Shown here piece after piece: positions 35,507 through 43,586 of a DNA stretch of 64,000 nt. Source of the DNA: Candidatus Rhodoferax randersensis (GTDB taxonomy: Bacteria; Pseudomonadota; Gammaproteobacteria; Burkholderiales; Burkholderiaceae_C); assembly GCA_016718155.1 (NCBI GenBank), contig JADKEH010000020.1:1-64000 (forward strand), written 5' to 3'. How positions within the stretch are numbered: the stretch's first letter is position 1; each line of letters opens with the position of its first letter. Below the pieces are notes generated by a model that searched no databases, was not told the DNA's origin, and was given only the letters and a program-made list of their open reading frames with translations. A program made the position numbers and the translations under genes.

Positions 35507-37213
35507 GTGCCCCAACAGTCCACCTTCCCCACCCACGCCCAGCCCCGCCCGGTGCGCGCGCCACGCGGCACGCAGCTCACCTGCAAGAACTGGCTGATCG
35601 AGGCCGCCTGGCGCATGCTGCAAAACAACCTCGACCCCGAGGTCGCCGAGAACCCCGACGCCCTGGTGGTGTACGGCGGCATCGGCAAGGCGGCCCGCAA
35701 CTGGGACTGCTTCGAGGCGATCGACCAGGCCCTGCGCGCGCTCGGTGAAGACGAAACCTTGCTGGTGCAAAGCGGCAAGCCGGTGGGGGTGTTTCGCACC
35801 CATGCCGATGCGCCCCGGGTGCTGATTGCCAACTCGAATCTGGTGCCCAAATGGGCCACCTGGGAGCACTTTCATGAGCTCGACCGCAAGGGCCTGATGA
35901 TGTACGGCCAGATGACGGCGGGCTCCTGGATCTACATCGGCAGCCAGGGCATTGTGCAGGGCACCTTCGAGACCTTTGTCGAAGCCGGCCGTCAGCACTT
36001 TGGCGGCAGCCTGGCCGGACGCTGGATTCTGACTGCCGGGCTGGGCGGCATGGGTGGCGCGCAGCCTTTGGCGGCCAGCTTTGCAGGCGCATCGTCGCTC
36101 ACTATCGAGTGCCAGCAAAGCCGCATCGACTTTCGCCTCAAGACCCGCTACGTGGACGAACAGGCGCGCGACATTGACGACGCGCTGGCGCGCCTGCAGC
36201 GTTACACCACCGCGAAGAAGGCCGTATCGATTGCCCTGCTGGGCAACGCGGCCGAGATCCTGCCCGAGCTGGTGCGCCGCTGCCAAGCCGGCGGCTTGCG
36301 GCCTGACCTGGTGACCGACCAGACCTCGGCGCACGACCTGATCCACGGCTACCTGCCCTCGGGCTGGTCGCTGGAGCGCTGGCGCATCGCCCAGGCCGAT
36401 CCGGCCGAACACGCTGATTTGCGTGGCGAAGCGGCGCGCAGTTGCGCCGTACACGTGCGGGCGATGCTGGACTTCCAGGCCATGGGTATCCCCACCGTGG
36501 ACTACGGCAACAACATCCGCCAGGTGGCCTTCGACGAGGGCGTGAAGAACGCCTTCGCTTTCCCCGGCTTTGTGCCGGCCTACGTGCGCCCGCTGTTTTG
36601 CCGGGGCAAAGGGCCGTTTCGCTGGGTCGCGCTCAGTGGTGACCCCGAAGACATCCGCAAGACCGATGCCAAGATGAAGGAACTGTTTCCGGCCGATGCG
36701 CACTTGCACCGCTGGCTGGACATGGCAAGTGAGCGCATCGCCTTTCAGGGTCTGCCGGCGCGCATTTGCTGGATCGGTTTGGGTGAACGGCATCGCGCCG
36801 GCCTGGCCTTCAACGAGATGGTCAAGAGCGGCGAGCTCAAGGCGCCGATCGTGATCGGGCGCGACCACCTCGACAGCGGCTCGGTGGCCTCGCCCAATCG
36901 CGAGACCGAAGCCATGCGCGACGGCTCGGACGCGGTGTCCGACTGGCCGCTGCTCAACGCGCTGCTCAACACCGCCAGTGGCGCCACCTGGGTCTCGCTG
37001 CACCACGGCGGTGGCGTCGGCATGGGTTACTCGCAACACGCCGGCGTGGTGATCGTGTGCGACGGCACGGACGCCGCCGCCAAGCGCATTGAGCGCGTGT
37101 TGTGGAACGACCCGGCCACCGGCGTGATGCGCCATGCCGATGCTGGCTACGAAGACGCCGTGGCCTGCGCTAAGGAGCAGGGCCTGAAGCTGCCGATGAT
37201 TTCCGCCGATTGA
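35507..37213 (+). CDS. hutU: Urocanate hydratase
   Basis: NAD-dependent hydration of urocanate to imidazolonepropionate. The 568-aa protein has NNLDPEVAENPDALVVYGGIGKAARNW (about 35-61), QSGKPVGVFRTH, NSNLVPKWATWEHF, GSWIYIGSQGIVQGTFETF (about 142-160), the NAD region TAGLGGMGGAQPLAASFAG (about 178-196) and WVSLHHGGGVGMGYSQHAG (about 490-508). GTG at 35507 has AGGAG at the correct distance. First gene of the plus-strand hut arm. Confidence 0.97.
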   Translation: MPQQSTFPTHAQPRPVRAPRGTQLTCKNWLIEAAWRMLQNNLDPEVAENPDALVVYGGIGKAARNWDCFEAIDQALRALGEDETLLVQSGKPVGVFRTHADAPRVLIANSNLVPKWATWEHFHELDRKGLMMYGQMTAGSWIYIGSQGIVQGTFETFVEAGRQHFGGSLAGRWILTAGLGGMGGAQPLAASFAGASSLTIECQQSRIDFRLKTRYVDEQARDIDDALARLQRYTTAKKAVSIALLGNAAEILPELVRRCQAGGLRPDLVTDQTSAHDLIHGYLPSGWSLERWRIAQADPAEHADLRGEAARSCAVHVRAMLDFQAMGIPTVDYGNNIRQVAFDEGVKNAFAFPGFVPAYVRPLFCRGKGPFRWVALSGDPEDIRKTDAKMKELFPADAHLHRWLDMASERIAFQGLPARICWIGLGERHRAGLAFNEMVKSGELKAPIVIGRDHLDSGSVASPNRETEAMRDGSDAVSDWPLLNALLNTASGATWVSLHHGGGVGMGYSQHAGVVIVCDGTDAAAKRIERVLWNDPATGVMRHADAGYEDAVACAKEQGLKLPMISAD

Positions 37214-37226
37214 CCTTTCCGAATTA

Positions 37227-37297
37227 CATGACAACCCGCCGTCATTGCCGCGCTGCGCTCGCAATGACGGGTTGCAATGACGGGTTCGGTTGTCATG
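37227..37297. repeat. Dispersed repeat, copy 9, flanked by an outer inverted repeat
   Basis: Core CGTCATTGCCGCGCTGCG-CTCGCAATGACGGG between hutU and hutH, enclosed by CATGACAACC (37227-37236) and GGTTGTCATG (37288-37297), with imperfect extension outward. The whole can fold as one hairpin in the hutUH transcript. Confidence 0.75.
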
Positions 37298-37335
37298 AAT
37301 TTCCGAAGTCTTCATAACCAGTTGAGAACTTTCCC

Positions 37336-38919
37336 ATGTTGATCGAACCCGGACTGCTGAGCCTCGAACAGATTCAAACCATTCACGCCGGTGGCGTGGC
37401 ACTACAACTGACCGACTCCTGCCTGGCCGGCGTGGCCGCCAGCGCGGCGGTGGTGCAGCGCGCCGCCGCCGGCGACGCGCCGGTTTACGGCGTCAACACC
37501 GGCTTTGGCAAGCTGGCCAACCAGCGCATCAGTCAGTCGCAACTTGACACCCTGCAGCTCAACCTGATCCGTTCGCACAGCGTGGGCGTGGGCGAGCCCT
37601 TGCAGCCCGCGGTGGTGCGCCTGATGCTGGCGCTCAAGGCGGCCAGCCTGGCGCGGGGCTACTCGGGCGTGCGCCAGGTGGTGATCGACACCTTGATCGC
37701 GGTGCACAACGCCGGTCTGGTGCCCTACGTGCCTTCGCAAGGTTCGGTCGGCGCATCCGGTGACCTGGCGCCACTGTCGCACATGACGCTGGCGTTGTTG
37801 GGCGAAGGCGATATGCTGGTCGATGGCAAGGCCCAGCCGGCCCTGGCGCTGTTGCAAGCTGCAGGCATTGAACCGCTGAAACTGGCCGCCAAGGAAGGTC
37901 TGGCGTTGATCAATGGCACGCAGACTTCGACCGCACTGGCCTTGCACGCGTTGCTGACGTTTGAGCCGGTGCTGGAAGCCGCGCTGGTGATCGGGGCGCT
38001 GACGGTGGACGCGGCGCGCGGCAGCGACGGCCCGTTTGACCCGCGCATCCACGCGCTGCGCGGCCAACCCGGCCAGATCGATGTGGCGCAGTATTACCGC
38101 GCCCTGCTTTCAGGCAGCGAGATCCGTCAATCCCATCAGGTGGGCGACGACCGCGTGCAAGACCCCTATTGCCTGCGCTGCCAGCCGCAAGTGGTCGGCG
38201 CCTGCCTGGATTCGCTGCGCCACGCGGCACTGGTGCTGGTGCGCGAGGCCAACGCCGTGACCGACAACCCGCTGGTGTTCCCACAAGATGGGGCCATGGA
38301 TTGGGCGGGGGGCAGCGACCACCGGGAGCGTGGGGGCGTCATGCTATCTGGTGGCAACTTCCACGCCGAACCGGTGGCGCTGGCGGCCGACGCTTGCGCC
38401 CTGGCGATTGCCGAAGTCGGCGCGATTGCCGAGCGGCGCATCGCCATGCTGATCGACAGCAATGTGTCGCGCCTGCCGCCGTTCCTGACCGCTGATGCGG
38501 GCCTCAACAGCGGCTTCATGATTGCGCACGTCACCGCCGCCTCGCTGGCGTCGGAGAACAAATCACTGGCGCACCCGGCCAGCGTCGACAGCCTGCCCAC
38601 CAGCGCCAACCAGGAAGACCATGTGTCCATGGCCACTTTTGCGGCACGCCGCTTGCAAGCAATGATTGCCAACACTGCGCACATCCTGGGCATCGAGTTT
38701 CTGGCGGCGGCGCAAGGCATCGAGTTTCTGCGCCCGCTCAAGAGCTCACCCGCGCTGGAGCAGGTGCACGCCCTGCTGCGCCAGGACATCAGCGCGATGG
38801 CGCAGGACCGCTACCTGGCCCCCGACATGGCGCACGCCACCGAGCTGGTCACCAGCGGCGCACTGTCAGGCATCTTTCGCACGCTGCCCGGATTGCCCAA
38901 GCTCTGGACACCGAGCTGA
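37336..38919 (+). CDS. hutH: Histidine ammonia-lyase
   Basis: Deaminates histidine to urocanate with the autocatalytic MIO cofactor formed from Ala140-Ser141-Gly142 (GSVGASGDLAPLSHM). The catalytic Tyr is in PVYGVNTGFGKLA (about 50-62); further family parts are IRSHSVGVGEP, NGTQTSTALALHALL and QEDHVSMATFAARRL. At 527 aa it is slightly longer than most HutH (about 510). The expected start lies 122 bp after hutU, and the gap is taken by a repeat. Confidence 0.96.
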   Translation: MLIEPGLLSLEQIQTIHAGGVALQLTDSCLAGVAASAAVVQRAAAGDAPVYGVNTGFGKLANQRISQSQLDTLQLNLIRSHSVGVGEPLQPAVVRLMLALKAASLARGYSGVRQVVIDTLIAVHNAGLVPYVPSQGSVGASGDLAPLSHMTLALLGEGDMLVDGKAQPALALLQAAGIEPLKLAAKEGLALINGTQTSTALALHALLTFEPVLEAALVIGALTVDAARGSDGPFDPRIHALRGQPGQIDVAQYYRALLSGSEIRQSHQVGDDRVQDPYCLRCQPQVVGACLDSLRHAALVLVREANAVTDNPLVFPQDGAMDWAGGSDHRERGGVMLSGGNFHAEPVALAADACALAIAEVGAIAERRIAMLIDSNVSRLPPFLTADAGLNSGFMIAHVTAASLASENKSLAHPASVDSLPTSANQEDHVSMATFAARRLQAMIANTAHILGIEFLAAAQGIEFLRPLKSSPALEQVHALLRQDISAMAQDRYLAPDMAHATELVTSGALSGIFRTLPGLPKLWTPS

Positions 38920-38973
38920 CCGGACCTTATAAAGACTAAAATTGGTCTCCCCTCTCCTTTGGAGGCGCCAGCC

Positions 38974-39246
38974 ATGAAACTCTCCACCCAGATCAAGCCC
39001 ATCAGCTACCTGAAAAGCCATGCAGCACAAATCGTCAAGGAATTGGGCGAAAGCCGCCAGCCCCTGGTGATCACCCAAAACGGCGAGGCAACCATGGTGG
39101 TGATAGACGTCAAGAGCTACGAGGAACGCGAAAACACACTGGCGCTGCTCAAGCTTTTGGCCATCGGCAACAGCCAAATCGAGCAAGGCAAGTTCCAAGA
39201 TGCGGAAGACGTTTTTGCTAACCTGGACAAGATCGACTTGCAATGA
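38974..39246 (+). CDS. Phd/YefM-type antitoxin
   Basis: 90-aa protein starting MKLSTQIKPISYLKSHAAQIVKEL, with the DNA-binding Phd/YefM fold and TQNGEATMVVIDVKSYEE (about 33-50). The acidic C-terminus (about 65-90) would wrap the toxin. GGAG precedes the ATG, and the toxin gene overlaps its stop (ATGA). Such antitoxins normally repress their own operon; an AT-rich promoter-like region (TTATAAAGACTAAAATT) lies just upstream at about 38926. Confidence 0.9.
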   Translation: MKLSTQIKPISYLKSHAAQIVKELGESRQPLVITQNGEATMVVIDVKSYEERENTLALLKLLAIGNSQIEQGKFQDAEDVFANLDKIDLQ

Positions 39247-39560
39247 GGGTGGTCCTTCTTGAGTCGGCCCAGACTGATCTGGTGGCTTTGCGCGGCTACA
39301 TTGTCAAGAACTTCTCTACCGCCACATGGCAGGCCACCTACGCCAAGCTCAAGACCGCCATCCGCAACCTTGCAATGTTTCCGCATCTTGGTGGCATACC
39401 CGACGAACTTGAATCACTCAACCTGACGCAGTACCGCCAAATCCTGTCCGGCATGAACAGGATCATTTACGAGGTCAGGCACGAAGTGGTGTATGTCCAT
39501 CTGATTGTGGACACACGGCGAGACTTGAAGGACGTGTTGATGCAGCGCTTGCTGCGCTGA
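39243..39560 (+). CDS. RelE/ParE family toxin
   Basis: 105-aa toxin partner. Typical features are an N-terminal VVLLESAQTDLVALRGYIVKNFS (about 3-25), FPHLGGIPDELESL and YRQILSGMNRIIYEVRHEVVYVHLIVDTRRDLKDVL (about 63-98). Whether it acts on DNA gyrase (ParE) or mRNA (RelE) cannot be told. Four-base overlap with the antitoxin. The pair lies next to the duplicated GH13 fragment, a plausible place for mobile modules. Confidence 0.9.
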   Translation: MRVVLLESAQTDLVALRGYIVKNFSTATWQATYAKLKTAIRNLAMFPHLGGIPDELESLNLTQYRQILSGMNRIIYEVRHEVVYVHLIVDTRRDLKDVLMQRLLR

Positions 39561-39564
39561 TCCC

Positions 39565-40199
39565 TCAGCCCCGGTTGCGCGGCTTGAAATAGGTGTAGTG
39601 GGTATGCGGCTCGGTGGCCTGGTAGACCGCCCCGCTGCGCGGCGCGATGTCGAGCTGGACGCTGGCGGCTTGCACCTTGGTGTCGGGCGCGGCCCCCAAG
39701 GCGTTGCCGGCAAGGCGATCGCCCAGCACCGTCACTTCGCCGTACTGCAGCGCCGGGTTGGTCTGGCGAATGCTGATCAGGCGCTTGACCCAATCGCGCT
39801 GGGCGTGGTTCCACTGCGCGGGGTCCCAGCGCATGGTGCGTCGGCAATCCGGATCGGCACCGCCTTCCATACCAATCTCTTCGCCGTAATAGACCAGCGG
39901 CACGCCGGGCAGGGTGAACTGCATCGATAGGGCCAGGCGCGCCTTCTCGGCATCACCCAGGCTGGTGATCAGCCGCGGGGTGTCGTGGCTGGATAACATG
40001 TTCCACGAACACAGCAGCCCCTTCGCCGTAGCCCATGCGGGCATCCCGCACCGCGTGGTTCATTTGCACCGAGTCAATCTCGCCAGCCAACCACGCCAAC
40101 GTGGCGGTGCGGTACCAGTAGTTCATCATGCCGTGGAAGCCGCCACCAGCCTCGAACCAACTGCCCGAGAAGCCATTGAGCTCGTCCAGCAGGCCGGCC
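39565..40199 (-). pseudogene. Truncated duplicate of the GH13 gene (3' end)
   Basis: Nearly identical in long stretches to 43587-44345 of the intact GH13 gene, same strand. It starts at LLDELNGFSGSWFEAGGGF and ends at the same stop (YTYFKPRNRG). Two lesions: a two-base deletion near 40018-40024 shifts the frame (GYGEGAAVFVEH against GYGLKGLLCSW), and 135 bp (45 codons) are missing between two CCAAGGC heptamers, joining GNAL directly to GAAPDTK. The first 300 codons are absent. It is not functional. Confidence 0.92.
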
Positions 40200-40303
40200 T
40201 GGGGCTGCCGCGCCGGTGGCGGGCCGCGTCCCTGGCTGACCTGCATCAAACTCGGATCGGCTTGCGAATCGGACAATTGGCCGCGCGGTGATCGTATTCC
40301 CGG

Positions 40304-41776
40304 ATGCAACCCGACCCAAACCTCTCCGTCCCGAGCCAACCGACCGCCATTGCGGGCAGCGCCTGGCCGAATGATGCACCGCACGCCTTTCACCTGCTGG
40401 CCAAGCCCAGCGGGTCGACCTGCAATATAGACTGCAGCTATTGCTTCTTCCTGTCCAAGGAGGCGCTGTATCCGGACCAGCGCCAGCGTATGTCGGACGG
40501 CACCCTGGAGACCTACATCCGCCAGTTGCTGGAGTCCCACCAGGCACCGAAAGTACAGGTCACATGGCAGGGGGGTGAGCCGACGCTGATGCAACTTGCG
40601 TTCTTCCAGCGCGCGGTCGAACTGGTTGAAAGACACCGTCGGCCGGGCCAGATCATTGAGCACAGCATCCAGACCAACGGCACCCTGCTCGACGACGACT
40701 GGTGCCGCTTCTTCAAGCAGCATCGGTTCCTGGTCGGACTCAGCGTGGACGGGCCACGCGAGCTGCATGACCGCTACCGGGTCGACCGGCTTGGCCACGG
40801 CACATTCTCACGCGTGTTGCAGGGTTGGCGGCACCTGCGCCGGCATGGCGTCGAATTCAACATCCTGTGCACGATTCACGCCGCCAACCAGCAACATGGT
40901 CGCGCCATCTACCGTTTTCTGCGCGATGAACTCGATGCGCGCTGGATTCAGTTCATTCCGATTGTCGAGCGCATCGGTGCGCAGGTGATGTCAACCAACG
41001 AGCAGAACCCACGTCGGCCACAGAAGAATCAGCGCCTGCTGTACACCCAAAGCGGCCACCAGGTCACGCAGCGTTCGGTTGACCCGACCCAGTACGGACA
41101 ATTTCTGGTCGATGTGTTCGAAGAATGGGTCCGCCACGACGTGGGCCGCGTGTTCGTGCAGCAATTCGACGTGGCACTGGAGGCCTGCTTCGGCAGGCAT
41201 CTGCTGTGTGTCCACGCTCCCGACTGCGGCTATGGGCCCGCGCTCGAGTACAACGGCGACCTATACTGCTGCGACCATTATGTCGAGCCGAACTACCTGC
41301 TGGGCAACATCCACCAGACCCACATGCTGGCACTGGTGGCAGGCGACCGGCAACGCGCGTTCGTGCAACACAAGCGGAAGTCCCTGTCCGCGAAATGCCG
41401 GCAATGCGCGGTGCTCCAGTGGTGCCATGGGGGTTGCCCGAAGGACCGGTTTGTCCCCTCGCCCGAGGGTGATGCGGATCAAAATTATCTCTGTCCGGGT
41501 TATGCACACTTCTTCTCCCATGCACGGCCAGCAATGCAGTGCATGGTCGACCTGCTGCAACGCGGGCGTCCGGCGCTTGGCGTGATGGCCTGGATGACGC
41601 AGCGCGACGCGGCTGGCGGCCCGTACCAGGCCTGCTCCTGCGGCAGTGGCCGCAAATTGCGCTTCTGCCATGGTGAACGTGCGCCGACCTCGCCATTCGA
41701 GGGCGTGGCCGCCTGCCCGAGCGGGCTCGATCAGCCGAGCGCCAGCGCGGTTGATGGCGGTCCGGCAGGCGTCTGA
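40304..41776 (+). CDS. Anaerobic sulfatase-maturating enzyme (radical SAM, SPASM) with SEC-C tail
   Basis: Converts the active-site Cys of a sulfatase to formylglycine. The 490-aa protein has the radical SAM cluster CNIDCSYC (C40, C44, C47), QVTWQGGEPTLMQLAFF (about 85-101), TNGTLLDDDWC, GLSVDGPRELHDRYR (about 146-160) and a SPASM region with many Cys (LLCVHAPDCGYGP, DLYCCDHYVEP, KCRQCAVLQWCHGGCPKD, YLCPGYAHFF; about 300-405). An SEC-C metal-binding motif CSCGSGRKLRFCHG is added at about 446-459, uncommon for this family. It lies 124 bp before a Cys-type sulfatase, the expected substrate. Confidence 0.92.
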   Translation: MQPDPNLSVPSQPTAIAGSAWPNDAPHAFHLLAKPSGSTCNIDCSYCFFLSKEALYPDQRQRMSDGTLETYIRQLLESHQAPKVQVTWQGGEPTLMQLAFFQRAVELVERHRRPGQIIEHSIQTNGTLLDDDWCRFFKQHRFLVGLSVDGPRELHDRYRVDRLGHGTFSRVLQGWRHLRRHGVEFNILCTIHAANQQHGRAIYRFLRDELDARWIQFIPIVERIGAQVMSTNEQNPRRPQKNQRLLYTQSGHQVTQRSVDPTQYGQFLVDVFEEWVRHDVGRVFVQQFDVALEACFGRHLLCVHAPDCGYGPALEYNGDLYCCDHYVEPNYLLGNIHQTHMLALVAGDRQRAFVQHKRKSLSAKCRQCAVLQWCHGGCPKDRFVPSPEGDADQNYLCPGYAHFFSHARPAMQCMVDLLQRGRPALGVMAWMTQRDAAGGPYQACSCGSGRKLRFCHGERAPTSPFEGVAACPSGLDQPSASAVDGGPAGV

Positions 41777-41900
41777 TGGCGATGAACGCGACGGCGACAA
41801 TTGGCTCGCACATAATGTCAAGCTTGCCAGTGCGGCTCACTGCGATGGTCGGCGTTGCGAAACCGGTCGCAAGGCGGCTCTGCCGCAATAGGGGTGTGCG

Positions 41901-43439
41901 ATGACTATTTTCCAAAAGACCCGGGCCTGCATGGCGGCGCTTGCCGCATTCGGCCTTCTCGTCAGCGCCCCGGCCCAGGGGCCAGCCACGGTGGCACCCA
42001 GCGCCCAGGCGTCCGCGAAAGTCGCCAAGCAGCCCAATATTGTCCTGATCCTGGCCGATGACTTGGGCTACGCAGACGTCGGCGCGTACAAGGCCGGCCG
42101 CTATCAGACCCCCAACATTGACAAGCTTGCCAAGCAGGGCGTGCGCTTCACCGCCGCCTATGCTGCCGCACCTGTCTGCGCCCCTTCGCGGGCCGGGTTG
42201 CTCACCGGGCGCTATCCACAACGGTTCGGATTCGAGTTCAACCAGGGACCCGGCAACCGGGAATTCAAGGAGGGCTATGGGCTGGACGCCAAGGAGCTGA
42301 CGATAGGAAATGTCCTGCAGACCGCCGGTTACAAGACGGGGCTCGTCGGCAAGTGGCACATGGGAATCGCCGACCAGTTCTACCCGACAAACCGCGGATT
42401 CGACGAGTTCGTCGGACTGCTGACCGCCGAGACATCCTATGGGGATCCGGCGCAGCCCGGCGTACGGGTTTGGCCCCAGGATCGCGCCGCTGCGGCCGCC
42501 GCCACGAAGGATGGCGTGTTCCATCGCTGGCCCCACGCCAAAATCCTGGATGGACCGAGCCGCACGCCGGTCACCGACGGAAAAGAGTACCTCACCGACT
42601 ATCTGACGAACCGCAGCGTGGAATTCATCGAGCGCAACGCGAAGTCGGACAATCCCTATTTCCTTTATGCGGCCTACACGGCGCCCCACAGTCCGCACAT
42701 GGTCGTACAGAAATACTACGACCGCTTCCCCGAGATCAAAGACGAACTGCAGCGCATCAATGCGGCCATGATCGCATCCCTTGACGACGGGGTTGGCCGA
42801 ATCATGGCGGCGGTGGAGGCGTCGGGCGAAGCCGACAATACCATCGTCGTGTTCACGTCCGACAACGGCTGCGAGGATTACTTAAGCGGCCTGTGCTCCT
42901 GCGACCCGATGCGCGGCGGGAAGCTGACCCACTATGAGGGCGGAGCCCGGGTGCCCATGATCATGCGCTGGCCCGGCAAGCTCACGGCGGGCGCCCTCTA
43001 CAGCGGTACCACCTCGTTGATGGACCTGCTGCCGACCGTCGTGGCCGCCGCTGGCGGAAATCTGCCCACGGATCGCGCCTACGATGGCGTCAATTTCCTG
43101 CCCTTTGTCGCGGGCAAGGCACCCGGTCAGCCCCATGATGTCCTGATCTGGCGGCGCGCGCCCCTGGTCTCCATCCGCGCCGGCGACTGGAAACTCTGGG
43201 AGGTTTCTGACAAGACCCGCATGGCCGGTCAGTCGCCATATGGCGACTACACCCTGCTCTTCAATCTCAAGGACGACGAAAACGAAACCACCAATGTCGC
43301 CAAGCAGAACGCCGCCAAGGTCAACGAACTGCGCGCCCTGATCAAGGATTGGGAGAAGGACAAGAAGCCGGCCGCGTGGCCGACCGCCCGCGACGTCACG
43401 TGGAACGTCTGTGGCGTGGTTTTCACCGTGCCTATCTGA
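41901..43439 (+). CDS. Arylsulfatase, Cys-type, exported
   Basis: 512-aa sulfatase with a signal peptide (about 1-26). The formylglycine site is C93 in PVCAPSRAGLLTGRYP (C-x-P-S-R consensus), so it can be matured by the adjacent radical SAM enzyme. Metal ligands are D53-D54 in ILADDLGYADVG and the DN pair in VFTSDNGCED (about 316). Other conserved parts are VGKWHMG and YAAYTAPHSPH. The substrate is unknown. No sulfate transporter or sugar genes are in the segment. Confidence 0.93.
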   Translation: MTIFQKTRACMAALAAFGLLVSAPAQGPATVAPSAQASAKVAKQPNIVLILADDLGYADVGAYKAGRYQTPNIDKLAKQGVRFTAAYAAAPVCAPSRAGLLTGRYPQRFGFEFNQGPGNREFKEGYGLDAKELTIGNVLQTAGYKTGLVGKWHMGIADQFYPTNRGFDEFVGLLTAETSYGDPAQPGVRVWPQDRAAAAAATKDGVFHRWPHAKILDGPSRTPVTDGKEYLTDYLTNRSVEFIERNAKSDNPYFLYAAYTAPHSPHMVVQKYYDRFPEIKDELQRINAAMIASLDDGVGRIMAAVEASGEADNTIVVFTSDNGCEDYLSGLCSCDPMRGGKLTHYEGGARVPMIMRWPGKLTAGALYSGTTSLMDLLPTVVAAAGGNLPTDRAYDGVNFLPFVAGKAPGQPHDVLIWRRAPLVSIRAGDWKLWEVSDKTRMAGQSPYGDYTLLFNLKDDENETTNVAKQNAAKVNELRALIKDWEKDKKPAAWPTARDVTWNVCGVVFTVPI

Positions 43440-43586
43440 GGGCCAGGAGTAGGTTGCGGCGCGTCAGCCGCTCAATGGCCAGACTGAGCATGAAAAAGCT
43501 CCGCTGCGCTGGAGCAAGTGCATGCGCCGTTGCACACACCGATCTGGCCGTGACGATACAGTTGATGCGCCGGGCAGCGTCACCGC

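Noticed and set aside
40304..41776. Radical SAM peptide (RiPP) maturase rather than a sulfatase maturase
   Set aside because: No small precursor gene is nearby, and a Cys-type sulfatase follows directly; motifs fit the sulfatase-maturase family.
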